From CAVUXJ01 sp963814975 (lineage in GTDB: Bacteria > Acidobacteriota > Vicinamibacteria > Vicinamibacterales > CAVVIG01): 64,000 nt of DNA. The DNA lies in contig CAWFFB010000010.1 in the NCBI GenBank assembly GCA_963814975.1, positions 62,001-126,000 of the forward strand. The letters are read 5' to 3'. Of the stretch, positions 35,380-44,264 are shown piece after piece. Numbering within the stretch: position 1 is the stretch's first letter; every line of letters starts with the position of its first letter. The notes beneath the pieces were generated by a model that did not search any database, was not told the origin of the DNA, and was given only the letters and a program-made list of their open reading frames with translations. The position numbers and the translations under genes were made by a program.

Positions 35380-36081
35380 TCAGGGCTTCTTGGTTGCAGA
35401 CTGTGCGGCCTCGAGAAAGCCCTCGAAGAGCGGGCGAAATTCGCCCGTCCGCCAGAAGTTCTCCGGATGCCATTGGACGCCGAGGCAGAAGCGCGCGGAA
35501 GGATCCTCGATTGCTTCAATCACGCCGTCGGGCGCCGTGGCGGATACCTGAAACCCGGGCGCCACCGCTTTGACTGCCTGGTGATGCCGGCTGTTGACTT
35601 CGCAGGAATCCGCATCGCTCAGCCGTTCGCGCATCAACTTCGCCAGCAGCGTGTCCTTGTCGAGCCACATCTCGTGCGCGAGGGAGTACGGCTCGTGCGG
35701 CGGCACCTTGAAACTGTGCTCGAGCGCGCCAGGCACCTGTGTCGGGATGTCCTGGACGAGCGTGCCGCCGCAGGCGACGTTCAGGACCTGGATGCCGCGG
35801 CAGATCGCGAGGATCGGCAGATTGCGCCGGCGGGCTTCAGCAATCAACGCCCACTCGAACTCATCACGCTGTTCGTCGACGTCAGTCACCGACTCGTGGG
35901 TCGCCTCCCCGTACCGGCTTGGCGCAAGGTCCCCGCCACCGGTCAGCAGGAGCCCGCCGATGCCTTCAAGCGCGTCCGCCGTCCCGCTCGACTGGTCCAG
36001 CACGCGGACCTCGCCGCCGACGTGCAGCATCGCCTGCCGGTAGTCTTCGAGCTTTTTCGAACCCGTTATTCCTATGCACAT
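35380..36081 (-). CDS. Class I glutamine amidotransferase-like hydrolase (PuuD/gamma-glutamyl type)
   Basis: A 233-residue peptidase C26-type protein. Nucleophile cysteine in LAICRGIQVLN and the His-Glu pair in LGVQWHPENFW complete a triad. GGLLLTGGGDLAPSRYG and NSRHHQAVKAVAPGF are typical of gamma-glutamyl-gamma-aminobutyrate hydrolases. No signal peptide, so cytoplasmic. Probably cleaves a gamma-glutamyl amide. Lies 46 bases upstream of argS end-to-start order on the same strand. Confidence 0.88.
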   Translation of the reverse strand: MCIGITGSKKLEDYRQAMLHVGGEVRVLDQSSGTADALEGIGGLLLTGGGDLAPSRYGEATHESVTDVDEQRDEFEWALIAEARRRNLPILAICRGIQVLNVACGGTLVQDIPTQVPGALEHSFKVPPHEPYSLAHEMWLDKDTLLAKLMRERLSDADSCEVNSRHHQAVKAVAPGFQVSATAPDGVIEAIEDPSARFCLGVQWHPENFWRTGEFRPLFEGFLEAAQSATKKP

Positions 36082-36126
36082 GGGAACTATCGCCTGTCAA
36101 AGCCAAGTGGACGCGTCGCCATCGTG

Positions 36127-38148
36127 CTACATCCGTGCGGGAACTTCAATCCCCATCAGATCGAGCGCGGCGGTCATCTGCGATCGGAAATACGCGACGC
36201 CGGCGGCTCTCCAGCGCTTCCGATCGGCGCGCTCCTCATTCAGGATCGGGTAGTGGTGGTAGAACGCGTTGAACAGCTGGGCGAGCCCGAAGGCATACTT
36301 GGCCAGCGCGGAAAACTCCAGGCCGCGCACAACCTGTTCGACGACATCATCGAGACGCGACGCTTCCAAGACCAGGTTCCAGAGCCCATCGGGTTCGTCG
36401 CTGTCGAGCTCGTCAGTCGAGAGGCCGTCCAGGCTGTCGAGGACCTCGCGTGCGGACACCCGCTCGCGCTCGTGCAACTTGTGAAAGATATTGTTCGCGC
36501 GCACGACCGCGTACTGCAGGTAGGGGCCGGTCTCGCCCTCGAAGCTCAGCGCCTCCTCGATGTCGAAAACGATCAGTTTGGTGCGCGAGAATTTCAGCAT
36601 GAAGTAGCGGATGGCGGCGACGGCGATCTGGGCGGCGGTTCGCCGGCAATCCTCTGCCGAGACATCCGGGTTGCGCGTGGCGACTTCGGCCGATGCCTTC
36701 TCCGTGAGGAGATCCAGCAGGTCGTCGATCTTCACGCCGAGGCCTTTGCGCCCCGAGACCTCGACGAACGGCTTCGGTCCCTCACCATCGCCGGGTTTCT
36801 CGTAGCCGAGCTCCCGGGCGGTGGCGTGCGACAGCGCCACCATCTCGTAGGAAAAGTGGATCGAGTGTTCGGCTTCGCGCGGATGGCCGAGCGCGCGCAG
36901 GGCCTGGCTGAGGAGTGCTTGAAGGTACATCTGCCGCGAGTCGATGACGTTGAAGATGCGGCCCGCATCGCCGAAAGGCGGGGCATCCGGCTCCCCGGCC
37001 GCCGATGTCGTCGACCACAACGCCCGGCCATTTGCCTGCTCCATGAAGCGCCGGTACCGGAAGTCGCGTCCGAGCAGCCCGAACTTCCAGAACTGGTTGG
37101 CGATGTCTTTGCCCACGTAGGTGACGACCCCGTTCGAACGTACGATGACTTTCTCCCTGGACTCTTCATCCGGTTCCGGCCGGGCCCTGTCGCCTGCAGC
37201 GGCCTCGGTGGTTTCTGTCGCGGCGGCGCTCGCGCCGTCCTCCTCGATCCGCATGACCCAGCAGCCGGCGAGCCGTCCCTCGGTCTGAAGAAACACCGCG
37301 CCTTGTGCCTTCAGGATTTTGAAGGCGTGTGCCCAGAACTGCAGGCGGAGGATGTCTCCTTCGTGTGTGAGGAGGTCGTACCAGATGTTGAGCCGCGCCA
37401 TCGTCTTCAGGTGCGCGCGCACGATGCGCTCGCTCACGAACGCCCCGATCTCAGCGGCCTCGTTGCCGCCGCGCTCGAGATCGTGGAGCGTGGCGGAGCG
37501 AATCGCGAGCCGGCTCTTGTCCTCTTCGTACCACTCGGTGACACGCGAATACAGGTCCCAGCAGTAGTAGTCGAAGCGCGTGGTGTCGGCGATGCAACTG
37601 ACGTCATCGAGGGTACGGTGCTCGATCTCGCGGAACCCGACGATGATGTCGGCGACCTGGACGCCGGTGTCGTCGATGTAGTTCTGCACCTCGACCGGCG
37701 CGCCCCGGAAGCGGAGTACCCTGACGAGCGTGTCCCCGAGCGCCGCATTCCGCAAGTGGCCGACGTGCGCCGCCTTGTTCGGGTTGATGGCCGTGTGCTC
37801 GACGATGGTTTTCGCCTCTGGCGCTGCAACGGGCGCCACCTCGCCGCGCGCGCGCGCCAACAGGAACTCGCGCCGATCGAGATACAGGTTCAGGTATCCC
37901 GTCGGCGTCGCGTCCACGCGGCTGACGCCGGGAATGGCACCCAGGGCGTGGGCGATCTCCAAGGCGATCGCTTTCGGAGCTTTGCGCAGCGTACGGGCCA
38001 GCTGAAACGAAATCGTGACCCCCAGATCCCCCATGGTCCGGCTGGGCGGCACCTCGACAGCGAAGGGCGGGATCTCGGTCAGGCCGAACGCGCGGCGGAC
38101 CGAGTTGGCGATGGCGTCTTGGACGTGGCGTTGAACGCTGAGAATCAT
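36127..38148 (-). CDS. argS: Arginyl-tRNA synthetase
   Basis: A 673-residue ArgRS from ATG 38148 (MILSVQRHVQDAIANSVRRA). It has the N-terminal tRNA-recognition domain, class I HIGH-type AAHVGHLRNAALGDTLVR, EVQNYIDDTGVQVADIIVGF and the C-terminal anticodon-binding part. It is longer than the usual 550-590 residues because of an acidic alanine/glutamate-rich insertion (around DGASAAATETTEAAAGDRAR) before VIVRSNGVVTYVGKDIA. An upstream in-frame ATG would add 20 residues. Confidence 0.95.
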   Translation of the reverse strand: MILSVQRHVQDAIANSVRRAFGLTEIPPFAVEVPPSRTMGDLGVTISFQLARTLRKAPKAIALEIAHALGAIPGVSRVDATPTGYLNLYLDRREFLLARARGEVAPVAAPEAKTIVEHTAINPNKAAHVGHLRNAALGDTLVRVLRFRGAPVEVQNYIDDTGVQVADIIVGFREIEHRTLDDVSCIADTTRFDYYCWDLYSRVTEWYEEDKSRLAIRSATLHDLERGGNEAAEIGAFVSERIVRAHLKTMARLNIWYDLLTHEGDILRLQFWAHAFKILKAQGAVFLQTEGRLAGCWVMRIEEDGASAAATETTEAAAGDRARPEPDEESREKVIVRSNGVVTYVGKDIANQFWKFGLLGRDFRYRRFMEQANGRALWSTTSAAGEPDAPPFGDAGRIFNVIDSRQMYLQALLSQALRALGHPREAEHSIHFSYEMVALSHATARELGYEKPGDGEGPKPFVEVSGRKGLGVKIDDLLDLLTEKASAEVATRNPDVSAEDCRRTAAQIAVAAIRYFMLKFSRTKLIVFDIEEALSFEGETGPYLQYAVVRANNIFHKLHERERVSAREVLDSLDGLSTDELDSDEPDGLWNLVLEASRLDDVVEQVVRGLEFSALAKYAFGLAQLFNAFYHHYPILNEERADRKRWRAAGVAYFRSQMTAALDLMGIEVPARM

Positions 38149-38225
38149 GAATGGAGTTCTGCCCCGTGAGGCCCTTCGTGCCTGCCAATCCGCCAGAACG
38201 AAGGCCATGTTTGATACGATGGCGG

Positions 38226-38507
38226 TTAGTGGCCCTGCAGTTCCCCGAGCGCCTCGTAGTCGGCCGGCGTCTTCACATTTGCGAAAAGGCGGTGGCGGTC
38301 GCCGAAGGCGTCGATCTCTCCAGCGGTCAGCACACGCGGGCGCAGCTCCTCCAGCAGCCCGCTCATTTTCAGCCGCCGGTCGGCCAGGCGACGGGCAACC
38401 GCCGGGTGGCACTCCAGGATCGAACGGCCTTCGATCGCGAGCGCGCTTTTGTCGCGGCCGCCAAACCGGGCGGCGCGGCCGCCGGCGAGAATAGCTGCGG
38501 TCGGCAT
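38226..38507 (-). pseudogene. mobA: Truncated molybdenum cofactor guanylyltransferase (MobA remnant)
   Basis: A 93-residue frame with both ends of MobA and no middle. The N-terminus MPTAAILAGGRAARFGGRDK is the nucleotide-binding signature and continues ALAIEGRSILE. It then jumps straight to the C-terminal block CHPAVARRLADRRLKMSGLL, ending RLFANVKTPADYEAL. About 100 internal residues, including the catalytic DMP-type region, are missing in frame. Activity is unlikely. Either a real internal deletion or an assembly collapse. Lies upstream of argS on the same strand. Confidence 0.7.
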
Positions 38508-38537
38508 CTCCTGTCGATCTTACCCCCGGCCTGAGAT

Positions 38538-39134
38538 ATGCGCGACCCTGGCGTCGGCCGTGTGCTCGTCGCCAGCCTGCATCAGGGCATTGCCGACATT
38601 CTCCCGACGCGCCTCAGCTTCTACGAGAACTGGTTGAACGCCGAAGGACTGCGGGGTGGCACGATTGGCCTGGCGCCGTTGTATGCGGTGTTGAGCTTTC
38701 TCCGCCTGGAAGAAGGCGACGCCTATGACCTGATCACGGCCCGTGCCGGGGAGTATGCCGCGGAATGGACGGTGGAGTCGATGTCACCGCTGCAGCGCTC
38801 GGCGATCAAGGCGGCGCCCACATGGCTGCGGAGGCGTCTTCTGCTATGGCTGGCGCGAAAGCTGGTCCGGACCAGTTATCCGGGCAGCCGGGCGATCTCC
38901 AGGGTCCGGCGCGGCACGGTCAGGGTCGACGTGCGCGCGTCGATCTTCTGTTCGGTTCGCGAGCCGGTCGCGCATCCGCTGTGCGGCTTCTACGCCGCGG
39001 CGTTCATGCGGCAAATGGCGCTGTTCAACCTGCGTTCGCGCGCCGAGGTCGTCTCGTGCCGCGGCACCGGCGAGATCTCCTGCGTGCTCACAATCGCGCC
39101 CGGAAACGGCGTTCCACAGGAGGCCCAGGGATGA
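38538..39134 (+). CDS. Uncharacterised protein with possible V4R-like fold
   Basis: 198 residues, not firmly recognised. The C-terminal half has conserved-looking cysteines (HPLCGFYAAAFMRQMALFNL, then VVSCRGTGEISCVLTIAP) that loosely recall the 4-vinyl-reductase (V4R) small-molecule-binding fold. This is a weak visual match. No signal or membrane segment. Its stop overlaps the start of the TPR gene as ATGA, so the two are translationally coupled and probably functionally linked. Confidence 0.6.
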   Translation: MRDPGVGRVLVASLHQGIADILPTRLSFYENWLNAEGLRGGTIGLAPLYAVLSFLRLEEGDAYDLITARAGEYAAEWTVESMSPLQRSAIKAAPTWLRRRLLLWLARKLVRTSYPGSRAISRVRRGTVRVDVRASIFCSVREPVAHPLCGFYAAAFMRQMALFNLRSRAEVVSCRGTGEISCVLTIAPGNGVPQEAQG

Positions 39135-40735
39135 CGCGGCTCGCGCGCGCCATTGTGGTGCTTGCGTCCTTCGGTTTCCTCGTCGGACCGGCCGGCGCCC
39201 AGCCGGCGGGACGTGTCCTGGTGATGCCGTTCGAGAATGTCACGCGCGACAGCCAGATCTTCTGGTTGAGCGAGGCATCCGCCGTCGTCCTCGCCGACGA
39301 CTTGAGCGCGTTGGGCGTCGATGCGATGGCGCGCGAGGAACGGCGCGAGGCGTTTGACCGCCTGCAGGTACCGCCGGCGGCCTCGCTCACCGACGCGACG
39401 GTGATTCGGATTGGTCAGCTGGTCGGCGCGTCCCAGGTCGTCGTCGGCACGCTGAGGCGCCAGGGCGACACGCTGATCGTCAACGCGCGGTCGATCGCTC
39501 TCGACGTCGGCCGCATCCAGCACAACGCGACAGAAGGCGGGCCGATCTCCGACCTGTTCGCGATTTTCGAACGTGTGGCGCGCACGATCGTGCCTGATTC
39601 ACCACGCACCACCGAGGAAGTCGAGCGCCAGCACCCGCCGATTGCAACGTTCGAGAATTACATCAAGGGGCTGCTCGCCACGACTCCCGCGACGGCGATC
39701 AACTATCTGAACACGGCGCTGCGGCTCCAGCCGACCTTCGCGCGCGCACGGCTCGCGTTGTGGGATGTCTACACCGAGCAGGGCAACCATGACCGCGCGC
39801 TCGCGGCCGTCGAGCGTGTCGCTCCAGGATCGCCGTGGACGAGGCGCGCGCATTTCCTGGCTGGGCTGTCGCAACTGCACCTGGCGAGGCATGACGCTGC
39901 GTTCGCGACCTACAAAGCGCTGGTGGACGAACGGCCAACCGCGGCCGTCCTCAACAACCTTGGCGTCGTGCAGTTGCGCCGGGGCGGAACGCCGCAGGCC
40001 GGGCAGCCGACGGACTACTTCAAGAAGGCCGCCGAAACCGAGCCTACCGAGCCGGACTATTTTTTCAATCTCGGCTACACGTATTGGCTGGAGCGGGACA
40101 CCCAAGCCGCGATTCACTGGCTCCGCGAGGCCGTCCGCCGCAATCCCGCCGACGGGGAGGCGCACTTCGTGCTCGGCGCCGCGCTGCTGGGTGCCGGAAG
40201 TACGGCGGAAGCGAGCCGGGAGCGGGAGCTGGCACGGCGATTGTCGTCGACGTACGCGGAATGGGAGAAGCGGCCAGGCCCGGATGGCGTCCCCAAGGGG
40301 CTGGAGCGGCTGAGCAACATCGAGATGTCCGGCGGGGGACGATTCGATCACACCCTGGCGAGCAGCGGCCAGAAGGATCAGCAGGAACTGGCTCGCTTTT
40401 ATCTCGATCGCGGCCGTCGACTCTATGGGCAGGAGAGTGACCGCGAGGCGCTCGCGGAGCTCAACCGGGCCCTGTTTCTGTCTCCGTATGACGCCGCGAC
40501 GCACCTGCTGGTGGGGCGCATCCACCTTCGGGGCGGTCGCGTTCAGGACGCCATCGATGCGCTCAAGATTTCGTTGTGGAGCGCGGAGACCGCCGAAGCG
40601 CATACGGTGCTCGCTCAGGCATACCTGGAGGCAAACGACAAATCCGAGGCCCGGGCCGAAGCCGAACGCGCGTTGGCCCTCGACCCCGCCGCGGAGGAGG
40701 CGAAGCGGATCCTGGAGCGGTCTCCAGTTCCTTAG
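39131..40735 (+). CDS. Exported TPR-repeat protein
   Basis: About 534 residues from ATG 39131. Signal peptide MTRLARAIVVLASFGFLVGP. An N-terminal domain with VLVMPFENVTRDSQIFWLSE and LVGASQVVVGTLRRQGDTLI resembles the TolB-N/FlgO-like domain often put before TPRs. TPR units follow from about residue 180 to the end (AINYLNTALRLQPTFARARL, YFFNLGYTYWLERDTQAAIH, ALAELNRALFLSPYDAATHL, AEAERALALDPAAEEAKRIL). Probably a periplasmic protein-interaction scaffold. Coupled to the preceding gene by a four-base overlap. Confidence 0.85.
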   Translation: MTRLARAIVVLASFGFLVGPAGAQPAGRVLVMPFENVTRDSQIFWLSEASAVVLADDLSALGVDAMAREERREAFDRLQVPPAASLTDATVIRIGQLVGASQVVVGTLRRQGDTLIVNARSIALDVGRIQHNATEGGPISDLFAIFERVARTIVPDSPRTTEEVERQHPPIATFENYIKGLLATTPATAINYLNTALRLQPTFARARLALWDVYTEQGNHDRALAAVERVAPGSPWTRRAHFLAGLSQLHLARHDAAFATYKALVDERPTAAVLNNLGVVQLRRGGTPQAGQPTDYFKKAAETEPTEPDYFFNLGYTYWLERDTQAAIHWLREAVRRNPADGEAHFVLGAALLGAGSTAEASRERELARRLSSTYAEWEKRPGPDGVPKGLERLSNIEMSGGGRFDHTLASSGQKDQQELARFYLDRGRRLYGQESDREALAELNRALFLSPYDAATHLLVGRIHLRGGRVQDAIDALKISLWSAETAEAHTVLAQAYLEANDKSEARAEAERALALDPAAEEAKRILERSPVP

Positions 40736-40747
40736 TCTCCGTGGTGG

Positions 40748-41458
40748 ATGTGGCGCCGACGCGTGGTAAAATCGAAGCGTTTGGCTTCACATACACAAGA
40801 CGACGGGTTTCACGAAATTCAACTCAACGGCAAGCAGCTCGTGTTTCTGTTCATGGCTGCGACCGTCGTGTCCGTGGTGATCTTTCTCTGCGGGGTCCTG
40901 GTGGGCCGCGGGGTGCGCGCCGGGCGGGGGACCGCTGTCGAGACCGCCGCGTTGGCGGATCCGACCCCCGCGCAGCTGCCACCGGGTTCCGCTCCACCCG
41001 CTGGGCCGCCGGCGGAGGCGCCGCGGCCCGGCGAAGAATTGAGTTACTTCAACCGGCTCGAGCAGCCGAATCCTCCAGTCGAGGAGTTGACGTTGAAGGC
41101 GAAACCCGCGCCGGCGCCAGCCAAGCCTGAGCGCCCGCAGCCTGCGACGTCGGCGCCCGCACGCGAGCCCGCCGCGCATGCGGTTGCCGCCACAGCTTCG
41201 AGTGCCGCGGCGCCCCAGGACGCCGCAACACAACCCTTCGCGGTGCAAATCGCCGCCCTCAACGTCCGCAGCGAAGCGGACGCAATGGCCAAGCGGCTCT
41301 CCTCTAAGGGGTATGCGGCGTTCGTCCTTCCGCCGGCCAACGGTACCCCGGCGGTCTACCGGGTCCGCATCGGTCCGTTCAATACGCGGCGCGAGGCGGA
41401 CAGTGTCGCCGTCAGACTGCAGAAGGAAGAGCAGTTCAAGCCCTGGGTCACTCGCTGA
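40748..41458 (+). CDS. SPOR-domain membrane protein
   Basis: About 236 residues: short cytoplasmic start, one membrane segment (LVFLFMAATVVSVVIFLCGV), a long proline/alanine-rich linker and a C-terminal SPOR domain (PFAVQIAALNVRSEADAMAK, then YRVRIGPFNTRREADSVAVR) that binds denuded peptidoglycan at division sites. The start is ambiguous: ATG 40748, or TTG 40781, which follows a TAAAAT box (40767-40772). The stop overlaps the putative lnt start. Grouped with lnt and murJ as envelope genes. Confidence 0.85.
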   Translation: MWRRRVVKSKRLASHTQDDGFHEIQLNGKQLVFLFMAATVVSVVIFLCGVLVGRGVRAGRGTAVETAALADPTPAQLPPGSAPPAGPPAEAPRPGEELSYFNRLEQPNPPVEELTLKAKPAPAPAKPERPQPATSAPAREPAAHAVAATASSAAAPQDAATQPFAVQIAALNVRSEADAMAKRLSSKGYAAFVLPPANGTPAVYRVRIGPFNTRREADSVAVRLQKEEQFKPWVTR

Positions 41459-43011
41459 CCCCGACCCGTTTCGAGTACGCGCTGGCCGCCGCGTCCGGTC
41501 TTCTGCTCGCGCTCAGCTTTCCCCGCTTCGGTCACCCGGCCTTCAGCTGGATCGCGCTCACGCCGCTGCTGCTGGCGCTCGGCGGAGGATCGCTCAGGCG
41601 GGCATTCTTGCTTGGCTTGACGACCGGCGTCGTCTACTTCACGGGCACGCTCTACTGGATCACGCGCGTCATGGTCGTCTACGGCGGGCTGCAGGTGTGG
41701 GTGGCTGTGCTCGTCAACGCGTTGCTCGTCGCGTACCTCGCGATCTTCCCCGCGCTGTTCGCCCTCATCGTCCGATACACGGTCGCAAGGCTCGGACCCG
41801 CTGCGCTGCTGGGGGCTCCGGTCGTCTGGGTGGCCACGGAGCTGGGTCGCGCGCACTTGTTCAGCGGGTTTCCCTGGGTGCTGCTCGGATACAGTCAGGC
41901 GGGCGTGCTGCCCATCGCGCAGCTAGCGAGTCTGATCGGCGTGTACGGCGTCTCGGCGCTCGTGGCCGGCACGAGCGCGTGCCTTGCCGTTGTTCTCATG
42001 AGCGCCGCCGATCGAGTCGGAAGCCACCAGTCGATTTCCAATCGCGCCAGTCGGTACGCACCTGTGCTGGTCGCATCGGCCCTGATCGCCGGGATTGCCA
42101 TATGGGGACATTTCCGCATCGCCCGGGGCGATCTGACGCGCGCCGGGGAGCAGGTTCGCGTCGGCCTCGTGCAGGGCAACGTCGATCAAGCAGAGAAATG
42201 GGATCCCGCCCGCGCCACGGCGATCTTTCAGAGCTATCTCTCCATGACCAGGCAGGCGGTCGACGGCGGCGCGACGATGGTCCTGTGGCCAGAATCGTCG
42301 ACGCCGTTTCATTTCAAAGAGCAGCCCGAGCAAGCGGCACGGGTGAGAGCGCTGGCACGGGACGCGAAGGTGCCGATCTTGATCGGCAGCGACGAGATCG
42401 AGCGCGGGGTGCCGACCAGATACTACAACTCGGCATTTCTCCTGCGGTCCGACGGCACAGACGCAGGTGTCTACAGAAAGATGCACCTTGTTCCGTTTGG
42501 TGAATACGTTCCGCTCAAACGGTTGCTGTTCTTCGCTGCGCCGCTGGTCGAAGCCGCCGGGGACTTCTCGGCCGGCGAGTCGGCGGAATTGCTGCCCGTC
42601 GACGGTCACTTGATAAGCGCAGCAATCTGCTATGAGATTGTGTATCCGGATCTCGTGCGGCGGTTCGTCGTGGGAGGGAGCGAACTGCTCACCACCATCA
42701 CGAACGACGCCTGGTTCGGCGAGACCTCGGCGCCTTACCAGCATTTCGCCCAGGCGTCGATGCGGGCGATCGAGAACGGCCGGTATCTCGTCCGCGCGGC
42801 CAACACCGGCATCAGCGGGGTGGTCGACCCATACGGCCGCGTCGTCGCGCAGAGCCGGCTTTACGAGCCAGCGGTCATCGTGAGCGACGCCCGGTTCCTG
42901 CGGGTGTCGACCTTCTACGCGCGGACAGGGGACCGGTTCGCTCACCTATCGGCCCTCGTCACGCTGGCGATGCTGATCGTCGCGCGCCGCAGGACTCACG
43001 CTTACGCTTGA
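41455..43011 (+). CDS. lnt: Apolipoprotein N-acyltransferase
   Basis: Reading upstream in the lnt frame shows a full N-terminus (FEYALAAASGLLLALSFPRF, then SWIALTPLLLALGG) with no ATG, GTG or TTG until inside the hydrophobic region. The best start is CTG 41455, overlapping the previous stop as CTGA, giving 518 residues, normal for Lnt. Several membrane segments precede the nitrilase-like domain: glutamate in VLWPESSTPFHF, lysine in YRKMHLVPFGEYVP, cysteine in AAICYEIVYPDLV. Transfers the third acyl chain to lipoproteins in the inner membrane. Confidence 0.9.
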   Translation: MTPTRFEYALAAASGLLLALSFPRFGHPAFSWIALTPLLLALGGGSLRRAFLLGLTTGVVYFTGTLYWITRVMVVYGGLQVWVAVLVNALLVAYLAIFPALFALIVRYTVARLGPAALLGAPVVWVATELGRAHLFSGFPWVLLGYSQAGVLPIAQLASLIGVYGVSALVAGTSACLAVVLMSAADRVGSHQSISNRASRYAPVLVASALIAGIAIWGHFRIARGDLTRAGEQVRVGLVQGNVDQAEKWDPARATAIFQSYLSMTRQAVDGGATMVLWPESSTPFHFKEQPEQAARVRALARDAKVPILIGSDEIERGVPTRYYNSAFLLRSDGTDAGVYRKMHLVPFGEYVPLKRLLFFAAPLVEAAGDFSAGESAELLPVDGHLISAAICYEIVYPDLVRRFVVGGSELLTTITNDAWFGETSAPYQHFAQASMRAIENGRYLVRAANTGISGVVDPYGRVVAQSRLYEPAVIVSDARFLRVSTFYARTGDRFAHLSALVTLAMLIVARRRTHAYA

Positions 43012-43106
43012 AATTGCAGATTGCAGATTGCAGATTTCAGACTTATTCTGGATTCGGCTGCAATCGGCCATTCATCTGCAATCTGAAAATCAATCTGCAA
43101 TCTGCA
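43012..43106. repeat. GCAGATT word array with 16-bp perfect inverted arms, lnt-prfB spacer
   Basis: Three tandem copies of TGCAGATT on the left and reverse-complement copies on the right. TGCAGATTGCAGATTG at 43015-43030 is perfectly complementary to 43091-43106. The spacer could fold into a long hairpin 20 bases before the prfB ATG. Best example of the intergenic word arrays in this window. Confidence 0.85.
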
Positions 43107-43126
43107 GTATTTCTGAAAGGTGTCCG

Positions 43127-44264
43127 ATGCCAACTGTCGACGAATTGAGACGACGCTACGACGATCTGAGCCGGCGCGCCGCCGATCTTCGGAGTTTTCT
43201 TTGAAGCAGCCAGACCCGAAGAGGAGCTGAGCCGCCTCGAGATGCGCGCCACCTCGCCTGATTTCTGGAAGGATCAGGCCGAGGCCCAGAAAGTCCAGCA
43301 GCGGCGGCGGCGAGTCGAGCAGGATCGCGATCTGATGCTGTCGCTTGGCAAGAAGAGCGACGACCTGGCCGTACTGCTCGAGTGGTCGGAGGCGGGCGAG
43401 AGCGTCGATGCCGAGTTCGAGCAGGCGATCGAAGCGCTCGATCGGGAGGTGGAGGCGGGCGAGATCAAGAAGATGCTCGGCGGGGAGCACGATCGCAAGA
43501 ACGCGATCATCACCATTCACCCGGGCGCCGGTGGCACCGAATCGCAGGATTGGGCGGAGATGCTGCTGCGCATGTATCTGCGCTGGATGGAACGCCGCGG
43601 GTTCAAGCGCGAGATCATCGATTACCAGCCGGGCGACGAGGCCGGGCTGAAAAGCGTCACCCTCACCGTCGCAGGCGAGTATGCCTACGGACTCCTTTCG
43701 GCCGAGGCCGGCGTGCACCGGCTCGTGCGCATTTCACCATTCGACCAGGCCGCCCGGCGGCATACATCCTTCGCGTCGGTCTACGTGTGGCCCGAGCTGT
43801 CCGAGGACATCGACATCGACATCGAAGACAAGGACCTGCGGATCGACACCTATCGATCGAGCGGCGCGGGCGGCCAGCACGTCAACGTCACCGACTCGGC
43901 CGTGCGCCTCACCCATCTCCCCACCGGCATCGTCGTGTCCTGCCAGAACGAGCGTTCGCAGCATCGGAATCGCGATTCGGCGATGAGGGTCCTCAAGTCC
44001 CGCCTGTATGATCTGCGCCTGAAGGAGCAGCAGGCGAGGCTCGATTCGATCAGCGGCGTGAAAAAGGACATCGCCTTCGGCAATCAGATCCGGAGCTACG
44101 TCCTCCACCCGTACCAGCTCGTCAAGGACCATCGTACCAAGGAGCAGGTCGGCGACATCAACCGCGTGCTGGATGGGGACATCGACGGCTTCATCAAGAC
44201 GTTCCTGATGAAAAAGTCGAGCGGCACGCTCGGTGAGACGGCCGTGGACGACGACGCCGAGTGA
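43127..44264 (+). CDS. prfB: Peptide chain release factor 2 with programmed +1 frameshift
   Basis: RF2 with in-frame TGA recoding. From ATG 43127 the first 25 codons read MPTVDELRRRYDDLSRRAAD then LRSFL, and stop at TGA 43202-43204. Skipping one base after CTT continues EAARPEEELSRLEMRATSPD and the rest of RF2. A GGAG sequence four bases before the CTT can act as the internal Shine-Dalgarno element. Downstream: GGQ loop in SSGAGGQHVNVTDSAVRLTH and the RF2-type recognition region. RF2 reads UGA/UAA and so regulates its own level. Confidence 0.95.

Noticed and set aside
35146..38169. Very long plus-strand open frame (about 1000 codons) opposite argS and neighbours
   Set aside because: It is antisense to argS, the amidotransferase and part of asparaginase, all with clear family motifs; its translation is Arg/His-rich and matches nothing. 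High GC creates such frames.
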